From NCBI GenBank assembly GCA_016124755.1, contig WGNA01000020.1:38916-102915 (forward strand): 64,000 bases of DNA, read 5' to 3'. A program made the position numbers and the translations under genes. Positions 1-8,847 of this stretch are shown here, piece after piece. A model generated the notes under the pieces. It saw nothing but the letters and a program-made list of their open reading frames with translations, made no database searches and was not told the DNA's origin. Origin of the DNA: Bacteroidota bacterium (GTDB lineage Bacteria > Bacteroidota > Bacteroidia > NS11-12g > UBA9320). Position 1 is the first letter of the stretch, and each line of letters starts with the position of its first letter.

Positions 1-331
1 GTATACAAGAGTGATTGCGACTGTCAGCCGGTCGAACTTAAGTAGTTTTATGATAGATCACATTCAAACGGAGCTTTCCGTTTGAACCTATAAATGGTAC
101 GGTTACAAGGAACTACATAACACCATTCCCAATCCGCTACCCTATTTATATATTCATACCGAAATAAACTGAAGGAAGGAGTTTTTGAGAATTTAATGCA
201 TCGCATGGTGGCTGTTTCTCCTCTGCTTTATAAACAAATTATTCTTTGTTAAATGCAGATTTCAATTGTTTTAAACATGTTGCTAGAGTGATTATTAAGT
301 GATAACTTAGTCAACAAAATGTGCGGTTATA
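1..331. other. Intergenic region without a recognisable gene
   Basis: No reading frame with family resemblance was found on either strand. The only structure noted is the hairpin at 63-86. The stretch ahead of the RDD gene is AT-rich and has no clear TAnnTTTG element. Confidence 0.5.
63..86. terminator. Perfect 10-bp hairpin, possible terminator of a gene left of the window
   Basis: TTCAAACGGA (63-72) and TCCGTTTGAA (77-86) are perfect inverted repeats around a GCTT loop. There is no T-run after it on either strand, so it may be a processing or structural hairpin rather than a classical intrinsic terminator. Confidence 0.35.
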
Positions 332-790
332 ATGGTTGAAATAACTACCAAGCCAAATCTTATTAAAAGAATTAAGGCTTTTTTGATTGATTACTCACTA
401 GTGTCTTTGTATTATTTATTTGTCGAATATTTTTTTGGCACACAAGGTGAACATGGTGTAGTCAGGTTGGAAGGGTTTCCTGCTGTTTCATTATATATAG
501 TTTGGTTTGTGTTGTTGGTAGTTGTTGAACAATTTAATAGAGGAACCATTGGGAACTCTGCAATGAAATTAAAGGTAATCTCATTGCAGAGAAGCCATAC
601 CCGAATCAGTTGGGGGCAATCTATCAAACGGCATACTCTAGATACCATTGATTTTATGGGGTTTGGGGTAGTAGCTTATATATTGATTAAGAATACAATT
701 TATAATCAAAGATTAGGAGATCTTTGGGCTAAAACGGTTGTAATAGATACTGAGGACACGAACCAAGGAATTTCAGAAATACCAGAATGA
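332..790 (+). CDS. RDD family membrane protein
   Basis: A 152-residue membrane protein of the RDD family, whose members sit in the cytoplasmic membrane; some have been linked to ion or small-molecule transport, but the role of this one is unknown. The family signature is visible: an R/AF.ID block near residues 14-20 (KRIKAFLIDY), a conserved GNSAMKLKV stretch at about 71-79, and the closing QRLGDLWAKT block at about 127-136. Hydrophobic segments lie at about 20-35, 50-66 and 105-122. It starts at an ATG and stands alone on its strand, with the decayed transposase downstream. Confidence 0.85.
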   Translation: MVEITTKPNLIKRIKAFLIDYSLVSLYYLFVEYFFGTQGEHGVVRLEGFPAVSLYIVWFVLLVVVEQFNRGTIGNSAMKLKVISLQRSHTRISWGQSIKRHTLDTIDFMGFGVVAYILIKNTIYNQRLGDLWAKTVVIDTEDTNQGISEIPE

Positions 791-974
791 ACGATGATCT
801 GTGGCATACATCATTCTAGCGTCAATCGATCAAAGGAGATTTATTTGAATTTTGACACGATAAATCTGTTAATGTTATTTTCGCCGACTTACTAATACAT
901 TAAATATGAATGTAAGTAGTCGTCATGTAACAACTACTCTACCTGCTTACATCTCCCTATGTCTGACTTTCTAA

Positions 975-1400
975 AGCATGCATGCACGTATATGAATCAA
1001 ATGATATAGACGCTTGGATTTAACTTTGCTGTGTTCCGCAGCCATCGTTACATTCATACCTTATTCGACTAACTCGAGTAAGAGATGCTCAAATAAAAAG
1101 GCAAAAGACAATGCTGAAAGTGCTCAGGGTTCAGTGACCAATTTTGCTTTTCCATCAATTGTTTTAGCTATAGGAACATTTTCATTTAGAAAGCACTTTT
1201 CTGAAATATATTAACACAATGCCACATGCGTTCTTGATGATCATACACCAAATACATAATGCCTTCGCACTCAAATTCTAACCGGCTTTAATGCGATATT
1301 TTATGTGCAATTCCAAACTTGATGGATCCAGTGTAACAGACTCTAAATACCCTGGTTTATGTGCACCCAATACCTCTGAAAATAATTTGTATTCCTTCAT
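975..1400 (-). pseudogene. Decayed ISL3-family transposase, N-terminal half
   Basis: Reading the minus strand across several frames gives consecutive ISL3-like blocks. MKEYKLFSEVLG..PGYLESV starts at 1400 (ISL3 N-termini read like 'LF..ALGL..PWYV..V.FD'). After a frameshift and stop come FECEGIMYLVYDHQERMWHC (ISL3 'VYDH.ER.WRHL', zinc-ribbon region), NIFQKSAF, KTIDGKAKLV ('VKT.DGK..LV'), LSFAFLFEHLLLE ('FTLLFEA') and GMNVTMAAEH..RLYHLI ('MPV..A......R.W.I'). At least three stops and two frame changes break it, and no C-terminal catalytic half is recognisable. It is an old remnant; 1401-1622 holds nothing else I recognise. The family call is from remembered motifs. Confidence 0.6.
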
Positions 1401-1622
1401 ACAGTCAATTTATCAATACCCACTACATTTGGTATGAACCACATTGTTTGTAACAAATTCGACTTGTAATTAGAAGATTATATTTTTATCTGGATGGTTT
1501 GTAGTCGTTCGTTATTCCAAACAGGATTTATGCCTATGCACACCTATCTGCCATAATGCAGGCTTTTGTAAGAGCTGTGTTTATAAAGCAGTCCGATTAA
1601 AACAATCAAACTTACTTTTCCG

Positions 1623-1630
1623 TATTTTTG
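1623..1630 (+). promoter_or_regulatory. Candidate Bacteroidota -7 element for the toxin-antitoxin pair
   Basis: TATTTTTG fits TAnnTTTG and lies 15 bp before the antitoxin ATG at 1646. No TTG is found 19 bp upstream, so the promoter call is moderate. Confidence 0.4.
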
Positions 1631-1645
1631 GGCTACAATAGTGTT

Positions 1646-1852
1646 ATGAAAGTAATAGTAAATGTGAATGAGGAGCAAATAAGTCATTTGCTAGATTTCC
1701 TTGAAGAGAATAAGTTTGAATGGATGAACGAGGAAGAGCTGTCGGATGCCCATAAAGCTATTATTGATAAACGACTTGACGCAATTGAAGGTGATCCATC
1801 GCGGTTACGGCCTGTGGATGACTTCTTTCGTGAGTTGAGCAAATCTCTATGA
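1646..1852 (+). CDS. Addiction-module antitoxin of a RelE/ParE pair
   Basis: A 68-residue acidic protein just ahead of a RelE/ParE toxin. Its sequence (EELSDAHKAIIDKRLDAIEG, then a stretch ending in FRELSK) resembles small 'addiction module' antitoxins that have a central helix followed by a toxin-wrapping tail. I place the start at the ATG at 1646 (MKVIVNV), because a start six codons upstream would overlap the promoter. Its stop overlaps the toxin start by 4 bp (ATGA), the usual coupling for such pairs. Expected role: neutralise the toxin and repress the operon. No separate DNA-binding domain is obvious. Confidence 0.75.
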   Translation: MKVIVNVNEEQISHLLDFLEENKFEWMNEEELSDAHKAIIDKRLDAIEGDPSRLRPVDDFFRELSKSL

Positions 1853-2229
1853 AGTATTCCCTATTAATTGATAAGGCGGCTGAACAGGATATTGCTGACA
1901 CCATAAGTTGGTACAATGAACAACAACATGGTCTTGGTAACGAATATTTGGAAGAGCTTAAATCAGCATTGGAGAGACTTCGGGAAAACCCATTATTGTT
2001 TAGAATCCGGTATCGAAATACCAGAATGGTCTTACTGAAACGATTTCCATTCTTTGCACACTTTTACGTTGATCAGGAAAAGAAAGTAGTTACCATCCTG
2101 AGTGTTTTATATGCCGGTAGAGAACCACAACTGTGGTTAGATCGAACAATGAAAAGAGAACAGGAAAATGAAAAAATATCCGGAAAAAGAAAAATAGAAC
2201 CTGAACAGGATCAAAATCTTGAAATTTAG
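1849..2229 (+). CDS. RelE/ParE-family toxin
   Basis: A 126-residue RelE/ParE superfamily protein. The first 95 residues show the fold's pattern: a beta strand (SLLIDKAAEQDI), two helices with ISWYNEQQHGLG and YLEELKSALERL, then the strand cluster with RIRYRNTRMVLLKRFPF and a VVTILSVLYAGREP ending typical of this branch. The last 30 residues are a charged, Lys/Glu-rich tail beyond the usual domain. RelE members cleave mRNA on the ribosome and ParE members poison gyrase; sequence alone does not decide which applies. It is translationally coupled to the antitoxin upstream. Confidence 0.85.
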   Translation: MKYSLLIDKAAEQDIADTISWYNEQQHGLGNEYLEELKSALERLRENPLLFRIRYRNTRMVLLKRFPFFAHFYVDQEKKVVTILSVLYAGREPQLWLDRTMKREQENEKISGKRKIEPEQDQNLEI

Positions 2230-2648
2230 TTTAAGGATTATTAGTTCTATTGAAAATTATAATTCTGTTTGTTAATCCAGGGGTATTTTATCTTTTTGCC
2301 TGTTACTGAAAGCCTGTATTTAAAATCCATTTCACAATTTTCGTGATTTAAGTTGGTTATGTAGGTTCCTTCGTATTGCTGCGATGAAAACATACTATTC
2401 GGGCAGAAAGGGTGATCAGATCAACGCCCAACGCCTGCGGACGCTATTAATTTTAAATCTGGATGAAAAACTCCTGTTTCGCCTTCAAATATTTTTTCCA
2501 GATCGTAATTCATATAAATGCTATGAGTAAATATTAACCGATAAAGGATTTGGTCTTTATTACAATTTTTTTGTGAGTTGTTAAGGGGCGGCCAAATAGA
2601 TAATGTTCAACAATTCTTTATTTATTGAACACACCAGTTGCAAAACGA
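2230..2648. other. Intergenic region, nothing recognised
   Basis: About 420 bp between the toxin and the convergent DUF695-like gene. Both strands contain only short frames without family resemblance, and no hairpin with a T-run was found. Confidence 0.4.
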
Positions 2649-3131
2649 CTAATTGCCAAGAAAATAATTTACTTTATCCCATTCAAAATCCTCACAAATA
2701 TCATAACCAATCCCCCTAATAAATATCTCATTATTAATTCCTTTTTGCAACCAATCATGTACCAATTTAGGTTCTAAGAGGTAGCAAAATATATCTAAGA
2801 ATGAATCATTAAATAAATGTCCTATGTAATGAACCGTTGTTATCTTTTTTAGATTCATGATTAGCTCATCTTCTAATTCTCGCGCGGTTCTTAGTTCATC
2901 TTCAATTGGCAAGCCCCTTTCATCTATACTTTCCAAGTCTAAGGCAATCGCAATTTTCAAAAACCAAGGATAGTTATGTTTTAAACTAAAATGGGCGTAA
3001 CCATAATTGAACATACCGATTGCAGGTTTACCATCCACCATAGTGGATTCCCACATATAAAAAGATTCTACAGGATAAATATTAACCGAATTATCCGAGC
3101 TCAACTTCTTTTTGCCTTTTTTATTAAACAT
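2649..3131 (-). CDS. DUF695-like protein
   Basis: A 160-residue cytosolic protein. The central part (WESTMVDGKPAIGMFNYGYA, then an amphipathic stretch with a LPIEDELRTARELEDELI helix and HYIGHLFNDSFLDIFCYL) resembles DUF695 proteins, which carry a 'DGkPA' block, an 'E...L...E..L' helix and a 'yvGr....g.re.yfY' strand. Function is unknown. The ATG at 3131 is preferred over an in-frame TTG three codons upstream. It stands alone with no evident operon partner. Confidence 0.55.
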   Translation of the reverse strand: MFNKKGKKKLSSDNSVNIYPVESFYMWESTMVDGKPAIGMFNYGYAHFSLKHNYPWFLKIAIALDLESIDERGLPIEDELRTARELEDELIMNLKKITTVHYIGHLFNDSFLDIFCYLLEPKLVHDWLQKGINNEIFIRGIGYDICEDFEWDKVNYFLGN

Positions 3132-3354
3132 GGTTTCCAAGTGACATTAAAACAAATATATACAAGAATATCTCAAAGGATCCCCAAAAGCACTGCGGAG
3201 CAATCAGCGTAATCCGGAAGATTCTTATTATCGTTAGGTGAAGGAAATTGAGTGGAAGTTAATTGATAATCTATTAATTGCTTGCACTCAAAAACCGGAA
3301 CACCGGGTAAACCGATACGATTAATGGTTGAATAAAACTATTGAATTGCGATTT

Positions 3355-3918
3355 TCAATTTCGTGGAAACCGCACCCTTTCAATTCCTGAATAATCATAA
3401 ACTGTAGGATCCACGGCAATAACCTCATTGGTTTTCAAATTGCGAATTAATACGAAGTCGTGATCCGCAAAGAAAGGAGAATGAAAAAGGGGATGAATAT
3501 TAACACCCAAAAAATGGAGTTCACCAATATAAGGTTGAGCTTTCCAGATATTTGATAATTGCTCTTTCTGTAAAAGATAATTACATGAACTGGAAAAAAA
3601 TGCCGCGTAACCGATGCAGTTGGCTTTTTTCGTGTGAATTAATTCATTCGGATCGGATTTACACGGCTTGGTGGTGAACTGTAAATATCTTGCAGTAAGA
3701 ATCAGACTTTGTTCGATTACTCGGCTGATATTGGCTTCCGATTCATTCAAATTGTTCTTTTCAACATAGTTGATCAAAGCCGTGTCTTTAATCTTATAAT
3801 TCTTCCGCTGATCAATGGAATGATACGAAACCGTGTTGCGGTAAATCAAACCCCTAAACAGAATGAAAAAAACGAATAATGTAACCGTTGATAAAAGAAC
3901 TTTCTTAATTCTTTTCAT
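3355..3918 (-). CDS. Membrane-anchored protein with Cys/His/Asp blocks, transglutaminase/papain-like (tentative)
   Basis: A 187-residue protein with an N-terminal membrane anchor (residues about 7-24) and an extracytoplasmic domain. The order of conserved-looking blocks, KKANCIGYAAFFSSSCNYLL (Cys at the start of a helix), DHDFVLIRN (His) and VIAVDPTVYDYSG (Asp), matches the Cys-His-Asp order of transglutaminase-like and papain-fold enzymes. That is an inference from pattern, not a family match. It lies 3 bp downstream of the amidohydrolase gene on the same strand, so they are probably co-transcribed. Confidence 0.5.
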   Translation of the reverse strand: MKRIKKVLLSTVTLFVFFILFRGLIYRNTVSYHSIDQRKNYKIKDTALINYVEKNNLNESEANISRVIEQSLILTARYLQFTTKPCKSDPNELIHTKKANCIGYAAFFSSSCNYLLQKEQLSNIWKAQPYIGELHFLGVNIHPLFHSPFFADHDFVLIRNLKTNEVIAVDPTVYDYSGIERVRFPRN

Positions 3919-3921
3919 TTT

Positions 3922-5364
3922 TTAATTATCCAACATTTTCCTTTTCTTCCACTCAAACTTTCCTATGTTTTGCGCATTTCTTGTTTCCAGATCTGAAAGC
4001 ATTTCATCCATTACTTCGCGAGATATCCATCTGCCATTAAAAAATGCTCCCCGAATTTTCTGCGTATTTTTAATGTCCTCCAAAGGATTTGCATCCAACA
4101 GGATAAGATCTGCAAATTTCCCGACTTCAATGGTTCCGATTTTGTCCTCAATTCCCAGCCATTGCGATGGTAGTCTTGTCGCAGAAATCAGTGCTTCTTC
4201 TGGTGACAGACCTGCTTTTACCAGAAGTTCCAATTCATCGTGAAGTGCAAATCCCCAGATTACGCCCGAACATCCGGCATCGGTTCCTGCGACCAATGGT
4301 ATTCCGGCATCCTGAAATGCCTTTACTAATTGGTTATTAAAATTTATCAAATCCTTAAGATGCGCTATTCTTTTGTTATCGGCGCCTTTGTTATAATTAT
4401 TAGAATGGAGCCACTTGTCTTGCATTAGCGGATGGATATATGAAAATCCCTTCAGTTTTTTTATGCTATCCAGAGATTCCGCCTGATCGGTGATGCGCTC
4501 AATAGTAATCAGTGTTGGCGTTAACCACGTTCCGCTTCGTTTGGCTAACTGAACAAATAACTGAATATCTTTATTGCTGAAATTATTTGATTGCTTTGCA
4601 AATTCTTCTGCGTGTGCCACCATACCAAAATTCGGAACTAATGCTTTTTCAATACTGTCACTAAAATCGTTTGGGATATGTCCCACCACCTTCATTCCCT
4701 GTTTTACCGCTTCTTCTGCAATCGCCAAAAAAGTTTCCTTATTTAGTTGAGAATACACCTTAATAAAATCGTACCCCTCGGCTTTTGCCATTCGCACAGA
4801 TTGTCGCCCATCTTCCGGGGTATTGGCAATCCGTCCATCTCCTTCGCCCCCGTTGATCAGTGCTGCGAGAGCCATTCGCGGTCCAATTACATTCCCTTCT
4901 GCAATTTCATTTCGCTGAGCAAAATTTTCAACCCTAGCATTCAGATCAAAAATGGTGGTTATGCCATTTACAACGTAAAGGAGCATTGCATCCTGATCAT
5001 TTACAAAAAATGTTGCGCCCTGAGTCGGATACGACTCTCCGAAATTTATATCGGCAAAGCCGTGTACATGCATGTCAATTAATCCGGGGATTAACCATTT
5101 TCCCTTTCCATCGATTATTTGTGCAGAATCCGGAACCGGTTGATTTATCGATTCTATTTTATGATTTCGAATCACTACAGTTGCACCGGTAATTATTTCA
5201 TTTCCGGATGTCATTGGAATTATGTTAACTCCTGTTAAAGCATACAGATCCAATTTTGCAGATGCGTTGGTCGACTGGACATCTTTTTTCGTTTTAACAC
5301 ATCCACTAATTAATATCAGCAAATAAAAAATGGAAATTATGATTCTGATTTTCTGTTGGAACAT
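3922..5364 (-). CDS. Amidohydrolase-family lipoprotein (imidazolonepropionase-like)
   Basis: A 480-residue metal-dependent amidohydrolase. From the preferred ATG at 5364 there is a lipoprotein signal (hydrophobic stretch, then LISGC with the lipid-bearing Cys at about 22), so the enzyme is exported and membrane-tethered. The TIM-barrel signature is complete: LIPGLIDMHVHGF (metal ligands His99 and His101), YDFIKVYS (candidate bridging Lys), VVGHIPND and VAHAEEF (His ligands), and AGTDAGCSG (catalytic Asp). The closing IGTIEVGKFADLILLDANPL is typical of the family. The imidazolonepropionase-like branch includes exported prolidase-like peptidases; the substrate cannot be deduced. An upstream ATG at 5400 would add 12 residues before the signal. 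Confidence 0.85.
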   Translation of the reverse strand: MFQQKIRIIISIFYLLILISGCVKTKKDVQSTNASAKLDLYALTGVNIIPMTSGNEIITGATVVIRNHKIESINQPVPDSAQIIDGKGKWLIPGLIDMHVHGFADINFGESYPTQGATFFVNDQDAMLLYVVNGITTIFDLNARVENFAQRNEIAEGNVIGPRMALAALINGGEGDGRIANTPEDGRQSVRMAKAEGYDFIKVYSQLNKETFLAIAEEAVKQGMKVVGHIPNDFSDSIEKALVPNFGMVAHAEEFAKQSNNFSNKDIQLFVQLAKRSGTWLTPTLITIERITDQAESLDSIKKLKGFSYIHPLMQDKWLHSNNYNKGADNKRIAHLKDLINFNNQLVKAFQDAGIPLVAGTDAGCSGVIWGFALHDELELLVKAGLSPEEALISATRLPSQWLGIEDKIGTIEVGKFADLILLDANPLEDIKNTQKIRGAFFNGRWISREVMDEMLSDLETRNAQNIGKFEWKKRKMLDN

Positions 5365-5699
5365 CCCGACCAAATTACATAAAATAACACGTACAGACAT
5401 GTAGGAAAAGTTCTTATCCTAATTAGACCGAATCCTGGTACAGAAATTTATTAAAAGGAAATGGTCAAATGCAGATCAGGGCTTTTAACACGCTTTCCGC
5501 TCAAATGTTTATCGTGTTCGCGGGTCGTACAATCATTGCAAATCCAGCGTTCAGGCACTTGGGAAACAAAGGTCAGTAGCGAGGATGCTACGGACAGATG
5601 GTATGATCGCTGTTGGAAATTGAAGTACGATTTCAGATCGACGAAGAATGAACCGCTTAAAAACGGCACATGTTTCTTTTGCGATTTTTGTATTCAAAT

Positions 5700-6374
5700 C
5701 TACTGAGTATGTTTCCACTTTTCAATCAGCTTTGCGTTTGCCAAAAGGTTCCCGAGCATAAACGTCTTACTTTGTTTTAAGGCAACGGACTGTGATATTT
5801 CTTCCTTTATAACACCAGACTGGTTAATGTAATTGGAATGCATAAACCAAGTTCCGGATTCATCCTTCAGTATATATCCTGTGTGAAAATCTAAACCCAC
5901 AATGAAGGCGGAATTAACCGGTTGTGTTTTTAAATAATTCTGCAAATTTTCTATTTTAGAATAGTGTTTTATATCAACACAAAGTTCCTTAATCAACACC
6001 GATGAAGCCGATTGGGCAAGTTTGATGCGTTCAAGGGTAAAACCCAGATCAACAAGCGTATTGGTAATAAAATATCCGCAGGCAATTTTTCCTTTTCCCG
6101 GTGTTCGTGTCATCCCGTTAAAATCCCATTTTGTTCCCGACCAATATCCAGGGATATCTAAATTCAATCGATGAAAAAGAAATTCTGACACCACACTATC
6201 CGATGAATCCGCGCTATTTTTCTGAAAGTGGAGAATAGAATCTTTAAATGTAGGATAATCCAATTCTGTGTATAATCCACTTAGTTTCCCTTCTTCATTT
6301 AGGTTCGTTGTATTCGGACTGCAATCCCATGCAAGGATTAACAAAGCGATGGGTAGGAGGAGAGTTTTATTCAT
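5700..6374 (-). CDS. Secreted protein with Cys and His blocks, NlpC/P60-like (tentative)
   Basis: A 224-residue exported protein. The N-terminus is hydrophobic and ends in a Cys (LAWDC, residue 18), so it may be a lipoprotein. The core has YWSGTKWDFNGMTRTPGKGK, then IACGYFITNTLVDLGF (Cys at the start of a helix) and, about 65 residues later, VGLDFHTGYIL (His before a strand), followed by GTWFMHSNYI. Cys, then His, in this spacing is what NlpC/P60 or CHAP-type cysteine hydrolases show. Family membership is inferred. About 300 bp (5401-5699) between it and the amidohydrolase contain no gene I can support. Confidence 0.5.
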   Translation of the reverse strand: MNKTLLLPIALLILAWDCSPNTTNLNEEGKLSGLYTELDYPTFKDSILHFQKNSADSSDSVVSEFLFHRLNLDIPGYWSGTKWDFNGMTRTPGKGKIACGYFITNTLVDLGFTLERIKLAQSASSVLIKELCVDIKHYSKIENLQNYLKTQPVNSAFIVGLDFHTGYILKDESGTWFMHSNYINQSGVIKEEISQSVALKQSKTFMLGNLLANAKLIEKWKHTQ

Positions 6375-6427
6375 ATTAATAGAGATCTAATATCTAACTC
6401 AGAAAGTCATAAAACTATTTCACATTA

Positions 6428-6629
6428 AATGGTTATCCGCAAGGATACACAAGGATTGTAAAACGGTTGGATATCGATGTACAATCTCTTTACTCACTTT
6501 TTTCTTGATAAAAAAGTAAGCAAAAAATCAAGTAGGAAAGAAAGCTGGCAAGCGCACATTTCATTTTGTTCTTTTCACTACTAAAATGGAAGTGATCCAA
6601 AGGTTAGTGTAATTATGCGTGGGATCATT
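6428..6629 (+). mobile_element. Short-form miniature element, copy A
   Basis: About 202 bp. It carries a degraded left end (ACACAAGG), the core double hairpin (ACTTTTTT / AAAAAAGT at 6496-6517, with CTTGAT/ATCAAG overlapping it) and the right end TTAGTGTAATTATGCG. It lacks the 125-bp palindromic module of the long copies. The flanks TCACATTA and TCGCAATT agree at only 5 of 8 positions, so this is an old insertion. Confidence 0.75.
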
Positions 6630-6726
6630 TCGCAATTATCATATAGAAGTTCATATTCCCGGCTACCGGCGCTTCCCAACACAACCACTTTTTTCCTCTA
6701 AATTCGAAGCGAACATTGCCCTTGTT

Positions 6727-7134
6727 ATGAAATTCTTTCACGATCTCATCTTTACGCAGTATTACGAACTTAAACAAAAAGGTCGCCCGGTGGAAGCTTC
6801 GAAACGAACAGCCCTGATCATGGTTTCCGTGATTTTCTTTCTGATCGCCCTCGATGCCTTGCTGATCGTTTATAAAATCGGAATCATCAGTAGTCTCAAT
6901 ACCCCAATGTCTGGACGAGCTGCCGGTAAAATATTCGGATTGTTGATCTTCGGAGCTTTGTACGGATTGGTGTATTTCCTGTTCGGACAAAAAGAAAAAT
7001 ATCAGTCCATTATTGATTCGTATGAAAAGCTTTCCGATGAAGATCAAAAGCAAACTTTTAAAAAAGGCATGAAGAATTTCGGCTATGTATTCGGAGGGCT
7101 GCTCTTTTTATTAGTTGTTTTAATGGTGTTCTGA
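6727..7134 (+). CDS. Small three-helix membrane protein, unknown
   Basis: A 135-residue protein with a short cytosolic N-terminus (FFHDLIFTQYYELKQKGRPV) and three strongly hydrophobic segments at about 33-54, 68-87 and 118-135. A charged loop (QKEKYQSIIDSYEKLSDEDQ) lies between the last two. The start is the ATG at 6727; upstream codons run into repeat copy A. No family recognised. It converges on the ABC permease gene, whose stop lies 5 bp away. Confidence 0.6.
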   Translation: MKFFHDLIFTQYYELKQKGRPVEASKRTALIMVSVIFFLIALDALLIVYKIGIISSLNTPMSGRAAGKIFGLLIFGALYGLVYFLFGQKEKYQSIIDSYEKLSDEDQKQTFKKGMKNFGYVFGGLLFLLVVLMVF

Positions 7135-7138
7135 AAAA

Positions 7139-7921
7139 TTATTTATGATCAGAATACATCCACGATTTCAATGTGGCTAAGAGTCCAATGATGCCTGTGG
7201 CGAACAGAATCACATAACTCGCAGAATTTATTTCGTAACCTTCCCCACCCGGACCGGCACCAAACAAACCGGGAATTGCCCAAGGAAAATACTGACCAAT
7301 TCCAATAAACGCCACCAGATTCGCCAGAATTAACGTAAGCACAACAAAGCCGAATGCGAGCAGATAACCACGACCTTTTGTTGCAAAATACGCCGCTACC
7401 GGTGTGAGAATTAATGTCATCAACATCATTTTACAGAAGATGATTAATTCTTTAATCACGTAATCGGATTGCCATCCCGGAATGTGCATGAGCAGTCCGA
7501 TTGTTATCGCACTGATCAGAAACAGCAAGGAAAGAAGAATACCGAATGTTAGTCCGACCAATAATTTTGAAAACACAATTTCCCGTCGGCTTACCGGCAA
7601 AGCAAGTAAATCTTTGGCTGTGTTGTCTGCGAATTCGCGACCGAAAATCCATGCCATTGAAACGCCGGTTCCAATGAGTCCGAGTCCGGCAAAAACTTGT
7701 TTCAGGAATGAAAAATAGGCGCTCCAGTTTTTGCCTTCCAGCATATTGGCTTTCCCGCTCATCATACCAAGCCTTGATGCTTCTTCGGGATGCAATTGCA
7801 CGTACATCAGCAAACCAAGCATGCAGGGGAGAAATAAAAACAACAGGATAATCACTTTTGAAAAACCGGATTTTCGGAGTTTCAATGTTTCGGTTTTTAT
7901 AGATTGAATAAAGAGATTCAT
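7139..7921 (-). CDS. ABC-2 type transporter permease
   Basis: A 260-residue integral membrane protein with about six hydrophobic segments, encoding the membrane half of an ABC-2 exporter. The block ADNTAKDLLALPVSRREIVF just before the third segment is the hallmark cytosolic coupling region of this permease family. The ATPase gene upstream overlaps it by 4 bp (ATGA), so the two are made as a unit. It resembles permeases of bacitracin or multidrug exporters; the substrate is unknown. Confidence 0.85.
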   Translation of the reverse strand: MNLFIQSIKTETLKLRKSGFSKVIILLFLFLPCMLGLLMYVQLHPEEASRLGMMSGKANMLEGKNWSAYFSFLKQVFAGLGLIGTGVSMAWIFGREFADNTAKDLLALPVSRREIVFSKLLVGLTFGILLSLLFLISAITIGLLMHIPGWQSDYVIKELIIFCKMMLMTLILTPVAAYFATKGRGYLLAFGFVVLTLILANLVAFIGIGQYFPWAIPGLFGAGPGGEGYEINSASYVILFATGIIGLLATLKSWMYSDHK

Positions 7922-8838
7922 GATACTTTTTGGGATTCGATAATTCGTAAAAAATAAGATTCGAGATCTTCCCTTTCCACTTTTAAAAGTTTGGGGGCCA
8001 CGTTGTCGTAAACCATTAACCGGGCAATTTCTTCCGGGTGTTGAATGGCTTCTTCATCTGTAATTTCGAGTTGCTTTTCCGGATTAATGTTCACTTCGTA
8101 GCCATGTTCTTTCAATCTGGAAAAAGCTGTCTCCCGATCATTTGATTCAATTACCAGACGCTCACGGCAAAGTGCTTTCAGTTCATCGGAAGTAACCTCC
8201 TGAATAAGTTTACCATTCGAAATAATTCCGATTCTCGACGCAACTCTTGAGATTTCCCCGAGGATATGACTTGATATAAAAACCGTTACGCCGTGATTGC
8301 GGGCCAGATGGGAGAGCAAGTTCCGTATTTCAACAATACCGGCCGGATCCAATGCATTTGCCGGCTCATCGAGAATCAGTAAATCGGGTTTGTGCATCAT
8401 GGCTTTAGCAAGTCCGAGCCGCTGTGCATTTCCCTGTGAAAGATCCTTTGCTTTCCGGTTTCGAAACTGTGCAATATTGAGTTCTTCCATGATTGTTTCA
8501 ACAGCCTTCTTCTCCTTTATTCCTCGGAGATCGCGCATGATGTTCAGATTTTCTTCCACCGTTAAACCGGGATAATGATGCGGTGCTTCCACCATATATC
8601 CCACGCGTTTCCAGACATAGGTGTTGCCGGGTTTTACGGGTTCGTCAAAAAGATTTACCTCGCCGGAATCGGGTTTTATCATGCCGAGTAGCATTCGGAT
8701 TGTCGTTGTTTTCCCGGCACCGTTTAAACCGATAAAACCATAAATCTCTCCTTTTCCAACCGTAAGCGATAAGTCGGAAACGGCTTTGAACGATCCGAAC
8801 GAACGGCTCAGTTGATGTGTATTAATTACGTCTTTCAT
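7918..8838 (-). CDS. ABC transporter ATP-binding protein, BcrA-like
   Basis: A 306-residue ATPase of the DrrA/BcrA exporter type. Visible motifs are Walker A GLNGAGKTTTIRM (about 37-49), Q-loop region VGYMVEAPHHYPGLTV, signature LSQGNAQRLGLAKA, Walker B LLILDEPANALDP and switch ISSHIL. The signature reads LSQGN rather than LSGGQ, a variant common in this branch. About 80 residues after the ATPase core form the extra C-terminal domain of BcrA-like proteins. A 14-bp palindromic operator (8848-8861) lies immediately before its start and matches one ahead of the TetR gene, so TetR control is likely. Confidence 0.9.
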   Translation of the reverse strand: MKDVINTHQLSRSFGSFKAVSDLSLTVGKGEIYGFIGLNGAGKTTTIRMLLGMIKPDSGEVNLFDEPVKPGNTYVWKRVGYMVEAPHHYPGLTVEENLNIMRDLRGIKEKKAVETIMEELNIAQFRNRKAKDLSQGNAQRLGLAKAMMHKPDLLILDEPANALDPAGIVEIRNLLSHLARNHGVTVFISSHILGEISRVASRIGIISNGKLIQEVTSDELKALCRERLVIESNDRETAFSRLKEHGYEVNINPEKQLEITDEEAIQHPEEIARLMVYDNVAPKLLKVEREDLESYFLRIIESQKVS

Positions 8839-8847
8839 TTATTTTAT

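Noticed and set aside
1014..1214. 66-codon frame on the + strand
   Set aside because: It is antisense to the ISL3 remnant, which explains the sequence better.
1244..1251. TACACCAA identical to the inner end motif of the miniature elements
   Set aside because: It falls inside the decayed ISL3 coding sequence (the VYDH region) with no ATGCTTCTCC or partner end nearby; a chance match.
5461..5706. 81-codon frame with CxxC pairs
   Set aside because: Cysteine pairs look suggestive, but there is an overlapping frame on the other strand, no start context and no family pattern.
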